Source of the DNA: an uncultured Flavobacteriaceae bacterium
GTDB taxonomy: Bacteria; Bacteroidota; Bacteroidia; Flavobacteriales; Flavobacteriaceae
Reading direction: 5' to 3'
DNA: 64,000 nt
Assembly: GCA_913065125.1 (NCBI GenBank)
Contig: CAJYAG010000001.1
Coordinates: forward strand, 1 to 64,000
The notes under the pieces: model-generated
The model's database searches: none
Seen by the model: only the letters and a program-made list of their open reading frames with translations
What the model was told of the DNA's origin: nothing
In this document: positions 25,670 through 35,300 of the stretch, piece by piece
Numbering within the stretch: position 1 is the stretch's first letter
Layout of the letters: every line of letters begins with the position of its first letter
Program-made: the position numbers and the translations under genes

Positions 25670-26857
25670 ATGAAACGTGTAATTGTTGGTCTTTCTGGTG
25701 GTGTTGATAGTAGTGTAACTGCATATTTGTTAAAAGAACAAGGGTATGAAGTAATCGGCTTGTTTATGAAAAACTGGCACGATGATTCTGTAACTATTTC
25801 TAACGAATGTCCGTGGTTAGAAGACAGTAACGATGCTATGATTGTTGCAGATAAATTAGGAATCCCTTTTCAAGTTGTAGATTTAAGCGAACAATACAAA
25901 GAGCGTATTGTAGATTATATGTTTGATGAATACAGCAAAGGAAGAACGCCAAATCCTGATGTGTTGTGTAATAGAGAAATCAAATTTGATGTCTTTATGG
26001 ACATTGCGCTAAACCTTGGAGCAGATTATGTAGCTACCGGACATTATTGTAGAAAAGGCGAAGAAGAGGTAGACGGAAATCCAGTTTATAAATTATTGGC
26101 AGGCAAAGACGTGAATAAAGATCAATCGTATTTTTTATGTCAATTATCGCAACAACAATTAGCAAAAGCATTATTCCCAATTGGAGAACTCACAAAGCCA
26201 GAAGTTAGAGAAATTGCTAAAAAAGCAGATTTAATTACCGCGAATAAAAAAGACTCTCAAGGATTGTGTTTTATTGGCAAAGTACGTTTGCCAGAATTTT
26301 TGCAACAAAAATTGCAGCCAAAAGAAGGTGTAATTGTCACAATTCCTGCTAATTCTGAAATTTATAATAGAACAATTCCAGCTTTTTCTAATAAAGAAGA
26401 AGAATTGGCTTTTTATGCAACTAAATATTCATATTCAATTGCAGACGGAAAAACTGTTGGCAAACATCAAGGTGCACATTATTTTACCAAAGGACAACGA
26501 AAAGGATTAAATGTTGGCGGAACAAAAGAAGCGTTGTATGTGATAGAAACCGATGTTGAAGAAAATGTAATTTATGCTGGTGAAGGAAAAAACCATCCAG
26601 GATTGTACAGAAAAGGCTTGTTTGTTAGCAACGAAGAATTGCATTGGATTCGCGAAGATTTAAGATTAGAAACTGGCGAATCATTAGAGGTGGAAGCTAG
26701 AATTCGTTACAGACAAGCATTAGAAAAAGCTACACTTTATAAAGTAGAAAATGGTTTGTATGTTGAATTTGAAAACCAACAATCTGCCATTACAGAAGGT
26801 CAATTTGTAGCTTGGTATCAAAACGAAGAACTGTTAGGTTCTGGAGTTATTTCTTAA
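25670..26857 (+). CDS. mnmA: tRNA-specific 2-thiouridylase
   Basis: MnmA adds sulfur at C2 of U34 in tRNA for Lys, Glu and Gln. The PP-loop [15 protein letters not shown] opens the protein, the catalytic Cys pair is in [14 protein letters not shown] and DSQGLCFIG, and [21 protein letters not shown] marks the central domain. A C-terminal beta barrel follows. From the ATG at 25670 it is 395 residues, slightly longer than E. coli MnmA. It is monocistronic, with its own promoter. Confidence 0.96.
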   Translation: MKRVIVGLSGGVDSSVTAYLLKEQGYEVIGLFMKNWHDDSVTISNECPWLEDSNDAMIVADKLGIPFQVVDLSEQYKERIVDYMFDEYSKGRTPNPDVLCNREIKFDVFMDIALNLGADYVATGHYCRKGEEEVDGNPVYKLLAGKDVNKDQSYFLCQLSQQQLAKALFPIGELTKPEVREIAKKADLITANKKDSQGLCFIGKVRLPEFLQQKLQPKEGVIVTIPANSEIYNRTIPAFSNKEEELAFYATKYSYSIADGKTVGKHQGAHYFTKGQRKGLNVGGTKEALYVIETDVEENVIYAGEGKNHPGLYRKGLFVSNEELHWIREDLRLETGESLEVEARIRYRQALEKATLYKVENGLYVEFENQQSAITEGQFVAWYQNEELLGSGVIS

Positions 26858-26913
26858 GCAGTATTTTATTACCTCTCTAAAAAGTAGTATTTTCGACTTA
26901 TAAACTTAAGTTG

Positions 26914-28542
26914 ATGAAAAAAATAATCTCCCTAATTGCTTTTTTATACTGTTTTCAAGGATTTTCTCAAGAAGATGCTTGGGTATTTTTAAAAGACAAG
27001 CCAAACGCAGCAACTTATATTGCATCTCCATTAACCATGTTATCTCAACGCGCTTTAGATCGTAGAACACGACAAAATATTGCACTTGATAACAAAGATG
27101 TACCTATTGATGCAACCTACTATTCTCAGATTAAAAGCACAACAGGAATTACCGTTTTGGCGAAATCTAAATGGTTAAATGCAATTCATGTTCAAGGAAC
27201 CGAAGCAAATATCAAAAACCTTAAAACGACTTATGCGTTTGTGGATATAATAGAATTTGCTGATAAAACATTGAATGCTAAAGGACCTGTACATCAAAGT
27301 TCAACAATAACTAAACGAAAAAATAAATTCGAGAAAACAAGGACTACTTTTAATTACGGGAATGCAACCAATCAAATTACGATGTTAAAAGGAGATTTTT
27401 TACATCAACAAGGATATACAGGAACAGGAATGTACATTGCAATTATTGATGCTGGTTTTCCGAATGTAAATACGTTGGCTGCTTTTAAGCGATTAAGAGA
27501 TAATAATCAAATTTTAGGAGGTTATGATTTTGTTGATAAAAGTACTGATTTTTATAAGGGTCATAATCACGGAACCAATGTATTATCAGATATAGCTGGA
27601 TATATTGACGGACAGTTTGTGGGTACTGCCCCTGACGCAAAATTTTATTTATTTAGAACAGAAGATGCAGTAAATGAAGTGCCTTTAGAGGAAACTTTAT
27701 GGGTAGAAGCTGCCGAAAGAGCAGATAGTTTAGGCGTTGATGTTATTAATAGTTCTTTAGGATATTCGTCATTTTTTGATGAATCAAGATATAATTATTC
27801 ATATAGTGATATGGATGGAAAAACAGCATTTATTTCTAGAGGAGCTTCAGTTGGAGTTACAAGAGGAATGATTATTGTAAACGCTGCAGGAAATGAGGGA
27901 AATGATGCATGGAAATATATAAATCCTCCAGCAGATGTGGCTGGTGTTTTTACAGTTGGTGCAGTAAATGCAACAAGAACTATTGCTTCATTTAGTTCTT
28001 ATGGACCAACTTCTGATGGTAGAGTAAAACCAGATGTGCTGGCGCAAGGGCAAAATGTGTATGTAATTAAACATACTACTGGAGATCCAGTAACTTCAAA
28101 CGGAACCTCTTTTTCTTCGCCAATTATGGCGGGAGTTGTCGCGTGTTTTTGGCAAGCATTTCCGAACTTAACAAATCTGCAAATCATGCAACGCATTCGC
28201 GAATCTGCAGATCGGTATAACAGTCCAACTGCGCAACATGGTTATGGAATTCCGAATTTTGAGAATGCATACAACACCGTTTTAAGTGTGGATGATCAGA
28301 ATTTTTTAAATACGACCACAGTGTATCCAAATCCAGTTACCAATAGATTAACAATCAAAACTTCTTTACAGAATTTAGAAAACACAAAGATTCAAATCTA
28401 TAATGTAATTGGAAAAAAAGTGTTTCAAAAAAACAGTTTAACTACTAAAACCATAGATGTTTCTGCTTTGAGTTCTGGAATCTACATCTTAAAAATCACG
28501 CATGGAAATCAGCAAAAAACAATTAAGTTGATTAAAAAATAA
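26914..28542 (+). CDS. Secreted S8 (subtilisin-like) protease with type IX sorting domain
   Basis: A 542-residue secreted protease. After a signal peptide (MKKIISLIAFLYCFQGFSQ) and a prodomain, the catalytic triad appears as Asp in YIAIIDAGFPNV, His in HNHGTNVLSDIAG and Ser in NGTSFSSPIMAG. The oxyanion Asn lies in NAAGNEGND. The C-terminal 75 residues (TTVYPNPVTNRLTIKT, then SGIYILKITHGNQQKTIKLIKK) form a type A sorting domain for type IX export. It would be secreted or anchored by the system that includes PorQ. The stop overlaps the next ATG by one base. Confidence 0.94.
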   Translation: MKKIISLIAFLYCFQGFSQEDAWVFLKDKPNAATYIASPLTMLSQRALDRRTRQNIALDNKDVPIDATYYSQIKSTTGITVLAKSKWLNAIHVQGTEANIKNLKTTYAFVDIIEFADKTLNAKGPVHQSSTITKRKNKFEKTRTTFNYGNATNQITMLKGDFLHQQGYTGTGMYIAIIDAGFPNVNTLAAFKRLRDNNQILGGYDFVDKSTDFYKGHNHGTNVLSDIAGYIDGQFVGTAPDAKFYLFRTEDAVNEVPLEETLWVEAAERADSLGVDVINSSLGYSSFFDESRYNYSYSDMDGKTAFISRGASVGVTRGMIIVNAAGNEGNDAWKYINPPADVAGVFTVGAVNATRTIASFSSYGPTSDGRVKPDVLAQGQNVYVIKHTTGDPVTSNGTSFSSPIMAGVVACFWQAFPNLTNLQIMQRIRESADRYNSPTAQHGYGIPNFENAYNTVLSVDDQNFLNTTTVYPNPVTNRLTIKTSLQNLENTKIQIYNVIGKKVFQKNSLTTKTIDVSALSSGIYILKITHGNQQKTIKLIKK

Positions 28543-29474
28543 TGACAAACAACATCACACAACTTTTCAATATAAAATATCCAATTGTTCAAGGCGGAAT
28601 GATTTGGGTTTCTGGTTATAAATTAGCATCGGCAGTTTCTAATGCTGGTGGTTTGGGTTTAATTGGCGCAGGTTCTATGTATCCTGATGTATTAAGAGAA
28701 CACATTCAAAAATGTAAAAAGGCAACCGACAAACCGTTTGGAGTAAACGTACCAATGTTGTATCCAGATATTGAAAAAATCATGAAAATTATTGTAGAAG
28801 AAGGCGTTAAAATTGTCTTTACTTCCGCAGGAAATCCAAAAACGTGGACTTCTTTTTTAAAGGAAAAAGGAATTACTGTGGTGCATGTAGTTAGTTCTGT
28901 AAAGTTTGCTTTAAAAGCAGAAGCTGCTGGTGTTGACGCTGTGGTTTGCGAAGGTTTTGAAGCGGGCGGACATAACGGAAGAGAAGAAACAACCACGTTT
29001 ACGTTAATTCCGATGGTAAAAGAACAGGTGAAAATTCCTGTGATTTCTGCTGGCGGAATTGGTTCTGGACGCGCCATGTTAGCCGCAATGGTATTGGGAG
29101 CAAATGGCGTACAAGTTGGTAGTAGATTTGCTGCAACCAAAGAATCTTCTGCACACGAAAACTTTAAACAAACCATTATCAACGTTAAAGATGGTGATAC
29201 TGAGTTAACTTTAAAAGAATTAGCACCAGTTAGATTGGTGAAAAATAAATTCTATCAACAAATACAAGAATTGTATAAACTCAATCCGACTGTTGAAGAA
29301 ATTAAAGAATTACTAGGAAGAGCAAGAGCAAAAAAAGGAATGTTTGAAGGCGATTTAGACAATGGCGAATTAGAAATTGGGCAAGTTGCCGGAATGATTC
29401 ACGAGATAAAATCTGCCAAAGAAGTGATTGACGAAATGATGCAAGAATTTGATGCAGTAAAAAAACAATTTTAA
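28542..29474 (+). CDS. FMN-dependent nitronate monooxygenase / FabK-type flavoprotein
   Basis: A 310-residue TIM-barrel flavoprotein of the nitronate monooxygenase family, which also includes FabK enoyl-ACP reductase. Visible parts are IVQGGMIWVSGYKLASAVS near the N-terminus, GGLGLIGAGSM, the catalytic His in CEGFEAGGHNG, and the FMN-phosphate loop ISAGGIGSGRAMLAAM, then GVQVGSRFAATKES. The sequence alone does not separate oxidation of nitronates from enoyl reduction. It overlaps its neighbours by one base each, forming a three-gene unit with the protease and the YwbE gene. Confidence 0.85.
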   Translation: MTNNITQLFNIKYPIVQGGMIWVSGYKLASAVSNAGGLGLIGAGSMYPDVLREHIQKCKKATDKPFGVNVPMLYPDIEKIMKIIVEEGVKIVFTSAGNPKTWTSFLKEKGITVVHVVSSVKFALKAEAAGVDAVVCEGFEAGGHNGREETTTFTLIPMVKEQVKIPVISAGGIGSGRAMLAAMVLGANGVQVGSRFAATKESSAHENFKQTIINVKDGDTELTLKELAPVRLVKNKFYQQIQELYKLNPTVEEIKELLGRARAKKGMFEGDLDNGELEIGQVAGMIHEIKSAKEVIDEMMQEFDAVKKQF

Positions 29475-29668
29475 TGGACGGAACAAAAAGAGCAAACATA
29501 CAAGTTGGAGTAGCAGTAAGTGTTGTTCAAAAACACCATCAACGAAGCGGAGAACTCACCGAAGGAATTGTAAAACGCATCTTAACAAACTCACCAAATC
29601 ATCCCCACGGAATAAAAGTGCAATTAACTTCTGGTATTGTTGGGAGAGTGAAAGAGGTTTTTAAATAA
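29474..29668 (+). CDS. YwbE-family small protein
   Basis: A 64-residue protein matching the YwbE family (RANIQVGVAVSVVQKHHQRSGE, then TEGIVKRILTNSPNHPHGIKV and SGIVGRVKEV). It is basic and beta-rich with an SH3/KOW-like look. The function of the family is unknown. The ATG overlaps the preceding stop. Confidence 0.88.
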   Translation: MDGTKRANIQVGVAVSVVQKHHQRSGELTEGIVKRILTNSPNHPHGIKVQLTSGIVGRVKEVFK

Positions 29669-29678
29669 TAGCTTTACT

Positions 29679-30155
29679 TTATTCAGTTCCAAGCCCTTTA
29701 ATTGTAAAAGACTCTGCAAGTGATTTTATATAATCAGAATTTATACCTTTTGGATTAATGTTTACTTGTTTAATCAGTTGGTTATTATGAAAAAACAACT
29801 CACTATTTCTGATTGTATCTAATTTTGACCAGTTATTTGAAAATTGTAAAACTTTAGCAAAAATCAATTTCTCATTTTTGTAATAAAATTCAAAATTTGT
29901 TATAGAATCATTTGGCAGAGATGTTTGAGTAATTATTCGGTAGAGTTTATTTTTATTGTCGGTCAACTCATATATTGAAGTTCCACCAATATTTTCTTCT
30001 GTTAAATTTTCAGTAATAAATTCAGTTATTGATTCATTTAAGTCAGAACGATTTTCTACTTCTTTAACATAATCTTTAATTTCTGATATATTTTTGTTTT
30101 CATCACAACTTATCAAAAATATAAGAATTAACGTTATGTAGATGGTTTTATTCAA
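29679..30155 (-). CDS. Lipoprotein of unknown function
   Basis: A 158-residue lipoprotein (MNKTIYITLILIFLISC) with an acidic mature part (DENKNISEIKDYVKEVENRSDLN) and a beta-rich C-terminal half. The start is TTG at 30155; no in-frame ATG precedes the signal. It lies 39 bases after the transglycosylase gene on the same strand. No family is recognised. Confidence 0.7.
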   Translation of the reverse strand: MNKTIYITLILIFLISCDENKNISEIKDYVKEVENRSDLNESITEFITENLTEENIGGTSIYELTDNKNKLYRIITQTSLPNDSITNFEFYYKNEKLIFAKVLQFSNNWSKLDTIRNSELFFHNNQLIKQVNINPKGINSDYIKSLAESFTIKGLGTE

Positions 30156-30194
30156 ATTTTCATTTATGAATATCCAAAAAACTAAAAGTAATAA

Positions 30195-31097
30195 TTACTC
30201 CACCGGAATCTTAATCTCATACATTTTTCGAGATTTGTTATTCAGTTTATTCTCTCGCAACCAAGGATTGTGTAATTTTAATTCTTTGTAGTTGATCCCA
30301 AAATGTTTTGCAAAATTGGCAATGTTGGTAATTACTGTGTCTACTTTTACAATTCTAGTTTTTGGGAGTGTATATAAATCGTTTTCATCAAAGATAAAAC
30401 CGTATGCTTTTGGGTTCGATAATACTTCTTTTAAAGCGATAATTCTAAACACATAACGTTCTGTTTCGTCAGGTAATAATACGTCGTAATAACTCGTTAC
30501 TTTTTGTGTTTCTAATCGTTTGGCAACTCCGTAGTTTCCTGCATTATACGCAGCTGCTGCCAAGGTCCAACTTCCTAAACGTTCTTTTGATTTTTTTAAA
30601 TATTCTGCGGCAACTTTGGTAGATTTTTCAATATTATAACGTTCGTCAACATTTCTGTTGATTTCCAACCCGTATTCTTTTCCGGTTGCCTTCATAAAAT
30701 GCCACATTCCGGCTGCTCCAGCAGAAGAAGTTTCATCAATTAAAGCACTTTCGGCAACAGCTAAATATTTAAAATCATCAGGTAAGCCGTATTTTTTTAA
30801 CAAAGGTTCTAAAATAGGAAAGTATTTATTGGCTCTTTTTAATAACAACAATCCATTAGATTGCCAATAAGTATTTACCAACAATTCTCTATCCATTCGT
30901 TCTCTAATATCCGGTTTTTCTAACGGAACTCTTTCTCCTGCTAAATTTAAATCTGGCGATAATTTTAAGGCTTTAATTTTATAGGTATCGCTGGTGTTTT
31001 TTTGAGGTTGAATTTTTGAGGTGTTTATCGCGTTGATAAAAACAACAGTTAGAATTAAAATACTAAAAATTGATAAATATCTTGTCGGTTTTGTCAT
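30195..31097 (-). CDS. Lytic transglycosylase (SLT/MltD-like)
   Basis: A 300-residue exported murein transglycosylase. A single N-terminal hydrophobic segment (residues 8-25) is followed by the SLT domain with catalytic Glu in YLAVAESALIDE, then SSAGAAGMWHFMKATGKEYGL and the AAAAYNAGNYGV block. The C-terminal 60 residues (VKVDTVITNIANFAKHFGINYKELKLHNPWL) resemble a LysM-like repeat. It cleaves the MurNAc-GlcNAc bond, forming anhydro ends. Confidence 0.9.
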   Translation of the reverse strand: MTKPTRYLSIFSILILTVVFINAINTSKIQPQKNTSDTYKIKALKLSPDLNLAGERVPLEKPDIRERMDRELLVNTYWQSNGLLLLKRANKYFPILEPLLKKYGLPDDFKYLAVAESALIDETSSAGAAGMWHFMKATGKEYGLEINRNVDERYNIEKSTKVAAEYLKKSKERLGSWTLAAAAYNAGNYGVAKRLETQKVTSYYDVLLPDETERYVFRIIALKEVLSNPKAYGFIFDENDLYTLPKTRIVKVDTVITNIANFAKHFGINYKELKLHNPWLRENKLNNKSRKMYEIKIPVE

Positions 31098-31139
31098 GGT
31101 GAAAAAATGTTTTTATAAAAGTATAAAAACTAGTACGCA

Positions 31140-31799
31140 TTAACAAATTAAAGCCTGACTAATAGCGGAAGTTATTTTCTTTGCTTTTGTGATAATCATT
31201 ACATGCGTTCCGTTTTCGATTTCTATACAATTGTTTATGTGTTTTATCGGGAAAACTTTGTCTCTAGAACCATGAATATGCACAATGTTTTCTATAGGTT
31301 TTGATTGTTGCCAATGTAAAATAGTTACTATTGCCCAATGCAAATATTCTGCATTTCTAACAGACATGTATTTTTTATAGGTTTGGAATTTTTTCTTCTG
31401 ATAATCACCTAAAAATAGATTTACATACGTATCTATATTTTCGATAAACTTTGCTGGAAACAGTTTGTAAACTTTTGTTTTTTCAACCAGTTTTAAACGC
31501 TTTGGAAGTTCTTGATTACTTTTAATGCTAGAAATAATAATGACTTTTTTAGTTGCGATGATTTTGCTCATTTCTTGAACAAGTACGCCTCCAAAAGAAA
31601 CACCAATTAATACGGGATTTTTATGAGAAATCTCATCACACATTCTTTGAGCATACGATGCAATGCTTTCGTCTCTAGAAAGCGGAATTTTCCACTCTAA
31701 AAAATGGCATTCGAACAGTGTTTTATCTAACGTAAGATATTCATAAATCTTACTGTTAGCAGCCATTCCAGGAACAAAATAAATATGAGTTTTAGACAT
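31140..31799 (-). CDS. Alpha/beta-hydrolase family protein
   Basis: A 219-residue hydrolase-fold protein. The nucleophile elbow is IGVSFGGVLVQEM (GxSxG) at about residue 71, an Asp is in IHGSRDKVFPIKH and the His is in ENGTHVMII, giving an apparently complete triad. It lacks a signal peptide. The substrate is unknown. It lies about 40 bases upstream of the transglycosylase gene on the same strand. Confidence 0.82.
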   Translation of the reverse strand: MSKTHIYFVPGMAANSKIYEYLTLDKTLFECHFLEWKIPLSRDESIASYAQRMCDEISHKNPVLIGVSFGGVLVQEMSKIIATKKVIIISSIKSNQELPKRLKLVEKTKVYKLFPAKFIENIDTYVNLFLGDYQKKKFQTYKKYMSVRNAEYLHWAIVTILHWQQSKPIENIVHIHGSRDKVFPIKHINNCIEIENGTHVMIITKAKKITSAISQALIC

Positions 31800-31879
31800 C
31801 CTTTAATATAGTGATAAATACGGTGTGAAATTCAATTTTGTTTTCCTGTAAAAATAGGAATGACATTGCTTATAAATAT

Positions 31880-33217
31880 TTAAACCAATGATGCTTTTAC
31901 TTTTACAAAATCAAATCGAACCAAACCGTCTTCATCAATATTGGTTAACGTAATTTCGTGAATGGTATTTACCAATGCAGGATTCCAGGGCGATTTTACT
32001 TTTACGTAATTTTCTGTAAATCCGTTGATATAACCTTCTTTATTTTCGCTTTCAAACAATACTTTTGTTGTGTTTCCTAACTGACTTTCGTAAAAAGCTC
32101 TGCGTTTTTTTACCGACAAACCACGCAACATTTTACTGCGTTTTGCACGCACTTTTTTAGGAACAACTCCGTCTAAATGAACAGCTTCAGTATTTGGTCT
32201 TTCAGAATAGGTAAAAACGTGTAAGTATGAAATGTCTAACTCGTTTAAATAGTTATAGGTTTCTAGAAATAGTTCCTCTGTTTCTCCAGGGAAGCCAACA
32301 ATAACATCGACACCAATACAGGCGTTTGGCATCACTTCTTTAATTTTTTCAACTCTATTTGTATAGGTTTGACGTAAATAACGTCGTTTCATTTTTTTTA
32401 ACAATTCGTCGCTACCAGATTGCAACGGAATGTGAAAATGCGGAACAAAAATGTTGGATTTTGAAACAAAATCAATCGTTTCGTCTTTTAGTAAATTCGG
32501 TTCTATGGATGAAATTCTCAATCGGTGAATTCCGTCTACTTTATCCAATTCTTTTACCAACTCTAAAAAAGTATGTTCGTGCTTTTTATTTCCGAACTCA
32601 CCTTTTCCGTAATCTCCAATGTTTACTCCAGTTAACACGATTTCTTTGATGCCTTTTTCTGAAATTTCTTTGGCATTTTGCAAGACATTTTCTACCGTGT
32701 CAGATCTAGAAATTCCACGTGCAAGCGGAATCGTACAATAGGTACATTTATAATCGCAACCATCTTGTACTTTTAAAAATGCACGTGTTCTATCGCCAAT
32801 TGAATACGCGCCAACATAAGCATCAGCCTCTTCTATTTCGCAAGAATGTACTTCGCCAATATCGTTTTTTGTTAGGTCGTTGATGTAACTGGTTACATTA
32901 AATTTTTCTGTTGCGCCTAAGACCAAATCTACGCCATCAACATTTGCTAATTCTTCTGGTTTTAGTTGTGCGTAACATCCAACGCCAATAACAAAAGCTT
33001 CCTCATTTTGCTTTAAAGCCGATTTTACAATCGATTTAAAGCGTTTATCCGCATTATCAGTAACCGAACAGGTGTTGATTACATAGATGTCAGCTTTCTC
33101 ATCAAACTCAACCCTTTCGAAACCTTCGTTTACAAAATTACGTGCAATTGTTGAGGTTTCAGAAAAATTTAATTTACAACCTAAGGTATAAAAAGCTACT
33201 TTTTTATCTGCGTTCAT
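31880..33217 (-). CDS. mtaB: tRNA t6A37 methylthiotransferase MtaB
   Basis: MtaB adds a methylthio group to t6A37 in tRNAs reading ANN codons. The N-terminal MTTase domain starts FYTLGCKLNFSETSTIAR with conserved Cys residues (also INTCSV and GCYAQ), the radical SAM cluster is CDYKCTYCTIPLARG, and a TRAM domain forms the end. The length of 445 and the GCKLN start fit MtaB rather than MiaB or RimO. Confidence 0.94.
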   Translation of the reverse strand: MNADKKVAFYTLGCKLNFSETSTIARNFVNEGFERVEFDEKADIYVINTCSVTDNADKRFKSIVKSALKQNEEAFVIGVGCYAQLKPEELANVDGVDLVLGATEKFNVTSYINDLTKNDIGEVHSCEIEEADAYVGAYSIGDRTRAFLKVQDGCDYKCTYCTIPLARGISRSDTVENVLQNAKEISEKGIKEIVLTGVNIGDYGKGEFGNKKHEHTFLELVKELDKVDGIHRLRISSIEPNLLKDETIDFVSKSNIFVPHFHIPLQSGSDELLKKMKRRYLRQTYTNRVEKIKEVMPNACIGVDVIVGFPGETEELFLETYNYLNELDISYLHVFTYSERPNTEAVHLDGVVPKKVRAKRSKMLRGLSVKKRRAFYESQLGNTTKVLFESENKEGYINGFTENYVKVKSPWNPALVNTIHEITLTNIDEDGLVRFDFVKVKASLV

Positions 33218-33237
33218 TCCTGTACATTTGAAAGATG

Positions 33238-33245
33238 CAAAAATA
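33238..33245 (-). promoter_or_regulatory. Candidate -7 box of the mtaB promoter
   Basis: The minus strand reads TATTTTTG, matching TAnnTTTG, 21 bases before the mtaB ATG. The -33 half would lie inside the start of the divergent GNAT gene. Confidence 0.45.
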
Positions 33246-33256
33246 CAATATTCTTT

Positions 33257-33754
33257 ATGATTTTTGAAACAAATAGCTTGCTTGTTAGAAAGTTAAAAAA
33301 AACAGATTTACAGGCATTTCATAAAACGCAAAGTAATCCGCAGGTGATGCAATATGCAACAGGAGTTACAAAGAGTTTACAAGAACATACTTTAGAGTTA
33401 GATGATTTAATTTCTAAATATGATAAAGTAAATAATGACTTTTGGATTTATGCAATTGAAAGAAAAAGTGATGCAGTTTTTATTGGAACAGTAGCGTTGG
33501 TTAAAAGTAAAAATGATGACGAAATTGGATATCGATTTTTACAAGAATATTGGGGCAATGGCTATGGTACGGAAGTGTGTCAAGGATTAATTGAATATTG
33601 TAGAAACAAGAATTTTACAAAGTTAATAGCTTATGCAGTTGATGTAAATATTGCTTCACATAAAATATTAGAAAAACTCCATTTTAAATGTGTAAAAAAG
33701 CAAATCGCTGAAGATTTGCAATTACCAGAAACTAAATACCAATTGTACTTATGA
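33257..33754 (+). CDS. GNAT-family N-acetyltransferase
   Basis: A 165-residue RimJ/RimL-type acetyltransferase. The N-terminus (NSLLVRKLKKTDLQAFHK), the central EIGYRFLQEYWGNGYGTEVCQGLI carrying the acetyl-CoA loop, and the C-terminal ASHKILEKLHFKCVKKQ all match the family. The substrate is unknown. The stop overlaps the next ATG (ATGA). Confidence 0.9.
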   Translation: MIFETNSLLVRKLKKTDLQAFHKTQSNPQVMQYATGVTKSLQEHTLELDDLISKYDKVNNDFWIYAIERKSDAVFIGTVALVKSKNDDEIGYRFLQEYWGNGYGTEVCQGLIEYCRNKNFTKLIAYAVDVNIASHKILEKLHFKCVKKQIAEDLQLPETKYQLYL

Positions 33755-34068
33755 TTGTTGATGATTTAAAACCACCCTATTACGCCGTCATATTTTCAAC
33801 GATAATGACAGATAATCTTGAAGGCTATCAAGAAGCAGCTGAACGCATGGAAGCTTTAGCAAAACAACAGTCTGGTTATTTGGGAATTGAATCTGCTCGA
33901 AATCAAATTGGAATCACCGTTTCTTATTGGGAAAGTTTAGAAGCCATTACATTATGGAAAAACAATATTGAACATACAGAAGTTAGAAATTTAGGAAGAG
34001 CAAAATGGTATCAAAAATACCAACTTAGAATTTGTAAAGTAGAACGAGAATATGGTTTTATTAAATAG
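33751..34068 (+). CDS. ABM-domain (antibiotic biosynthesis monooxygenase-like) protein
   Basis: A 105-residue ferredoxin-like alpha+beta protein of the ABM superfamily: YYAVIFSTIMTDNLEGYQEAAERM, GYLGIESARNQIGITVSYWES and HTEVRNLGRAKWYQKYQLRI. Members include heme-degrading and quinone-forming enzymes, but many have no known role. It is coupled to the GNAT gene by a 4-base overlap. Confidence 0.88.
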   Translation: MIVDDLKPPYYAVIFSTIMTDNLEGYQEAAERMEALAKQQSGYLGIESARNQIGITVSYWESLEAITLWKNNIEHTEVRNLGRAKWYQKYQLRICKVEREYGFIK

Positions 34069-34104
34069 TTTTAGAAAGGTTTTTACCTTAAATTTGTTGG
34101 TAAT

Positions 34105-35274
34105 ATGAGTCAAATTGAAAAAACAGATGTTTGTATTATTGGTGCTGGACCTTCAGGTGTAGCAACATCTTTAATGTTATCAAAGCTGCAAATTTCACAT
34201 TATATTATTGATAAATCTACTTTTCCCCGAGATAAAACTTGTGGAGATGGTTTAATTCTATATGCTTATAAATCGATGAAACTTTTAGGGAATGATTTGT
34301 TTAAAGATTTTCTTAAACATCCAAAGTTTTTACATAGCAAAAAAATTAAATTGCATTTAAATGCTGATGTTCACTTAGAGTTTAAAGAAAGTAAAGATAG
34401 AGACATGCTTATTTCGTATGCAAAACGCATCGATTTTGATGATTTCTTGGTAAAACGTTTATCAAAGAAATATGCACATCAAGATTTTGGAAATGGAGTA
34501 AAAAGTGTAAAAAAGCAATTGGATGGAATTGTTGTAAAGCTAAAAAATGGTACAGAGATTCTATCAAAGTTAGTAGTTGGAGCTGATGGAGCGCAGTCAA
34601 TTGTCTCTAGAAAATTAGCGGAAAACAAAACGGATTTAAAATTAATGTCAACTTTTGTTACTGCGTATTTTACAAATGTTAAAGATTTGCCTTCTGGAAA
34701 TGAAGCAGAAGTTAGAATGATTTATAAAAATACACTTTTATTCTTTTATGTTTTTCCATTAGCAGACGGTCAAGTTAATATAAGTTTGGGAGGACGAGCA
34801 GATCGAATTAAGAAAAATGGAATTAGTTTAGTTGACGAAATTGAAGAAATAATAAAATCGAACAAACAAATAAAACATCGGTTTACGAATGCCACAAAAG
34901 TGAGTTCTTGGCGCGGATGGACAATTCCATTTCATTTTGGTGATAAAAAAATTACAGGAAATAGATTTTTATTAGTTGGTGATGCTGCAGGTTTGGCAAA
35001 TGCTTTTTATAAAGAAGGTGTTGGAACTGGGATGATGTCTGGAATTATTGCCGCTAAACATATAGAAAGATGTTTGAGAACTAATGATTTTTCTGAATCT
35101 GCACTAAAAAACTATGAAGCTGATCTTAAAAATGAATTTGGAAAACTTTTAGCTTTTAGTCAGTTTGCACTTCGTTTAGCAAGATTTAAACGGTTGTTTT
35201 CGGGTATAACTTTTTTATTGAAGAATATAGTTGAGCGCAGCACATTCAAGATAATTGAGAAGAGAAGCTATTAA
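34105..35274 (+). CDS. FAD-dependent oxidoreductase, geranylgeranyl-reductase family
   Basis: A 389-residue flavoprotein. The dinucleotide-binding loop is CIIGAGPSGVATSLML near the N-terminus, followed by PRDKTCGDGL typical of geranylgeranyl reductase-like enzymes, a second FAD motif (VVGADGAQSIVSRKL) and LVGDAAGLANAFYKEGVGTGM. Family members reduce isoprenoid chains or hydroxylate aromatic rings. A TAAATTTG box about 9 bases before the ATG suggests its own promoter with a very short leader. Confidence 0.88.
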   Translation: MSQIEKTDVCIIGAGPSGVATSLMLSKLQISHYIIDKSTFPRDKTCGDGLILYAYKSMKLLGNDLFKDFLKHPKFLHSKKIKLHLNADVHLEFKESKDRDMLISYAKRIDFDDFLVKRLSKKYAHQDFGNGVKSVKKQLDGIVVKLKNGTEILSKLVVGADGAQSIVSRKLAENKTDLKLMSTFVTAYFTNVKDLPSGNEAEVRMIYKNTLLFFYVFPLADGQVNISLGGRADRIKKNGISLVDEIEEIIKSNKQIKHRFTNATKVSSWRGWTIPFHFGDKKITGNRFLLVGDAAGLANAFYKEGVGTGMMSGIIAAKHIERCLRTNDFSESALKNYEADLKNEFGKLLAFSQFALRLARFKRLFSGITFLLKNIVERSTFKIIEKRSY

Positions 35275-35300
35275 TGATTTGAGCTTAAAAAAATATTTTC

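Noticed and set aside
28706..29182. A 158-codon minus-strand open frame inside the nitronate monooxygenase gene
   Set aside because: It is antisense to a clear flavoprotein gene and has Ala/Pro/Thr-rich low-information sequence with no domain.
31109..31130. AT-only hairpin GTTTTTATA/TATAAAAAC after the alpha/beta-hydrolase gene
   Set aside because: A 9-bp stem without G:C core in A/T-rich DNA is too weak to call a terminator, and it overlaps the promoter region of the next gene.
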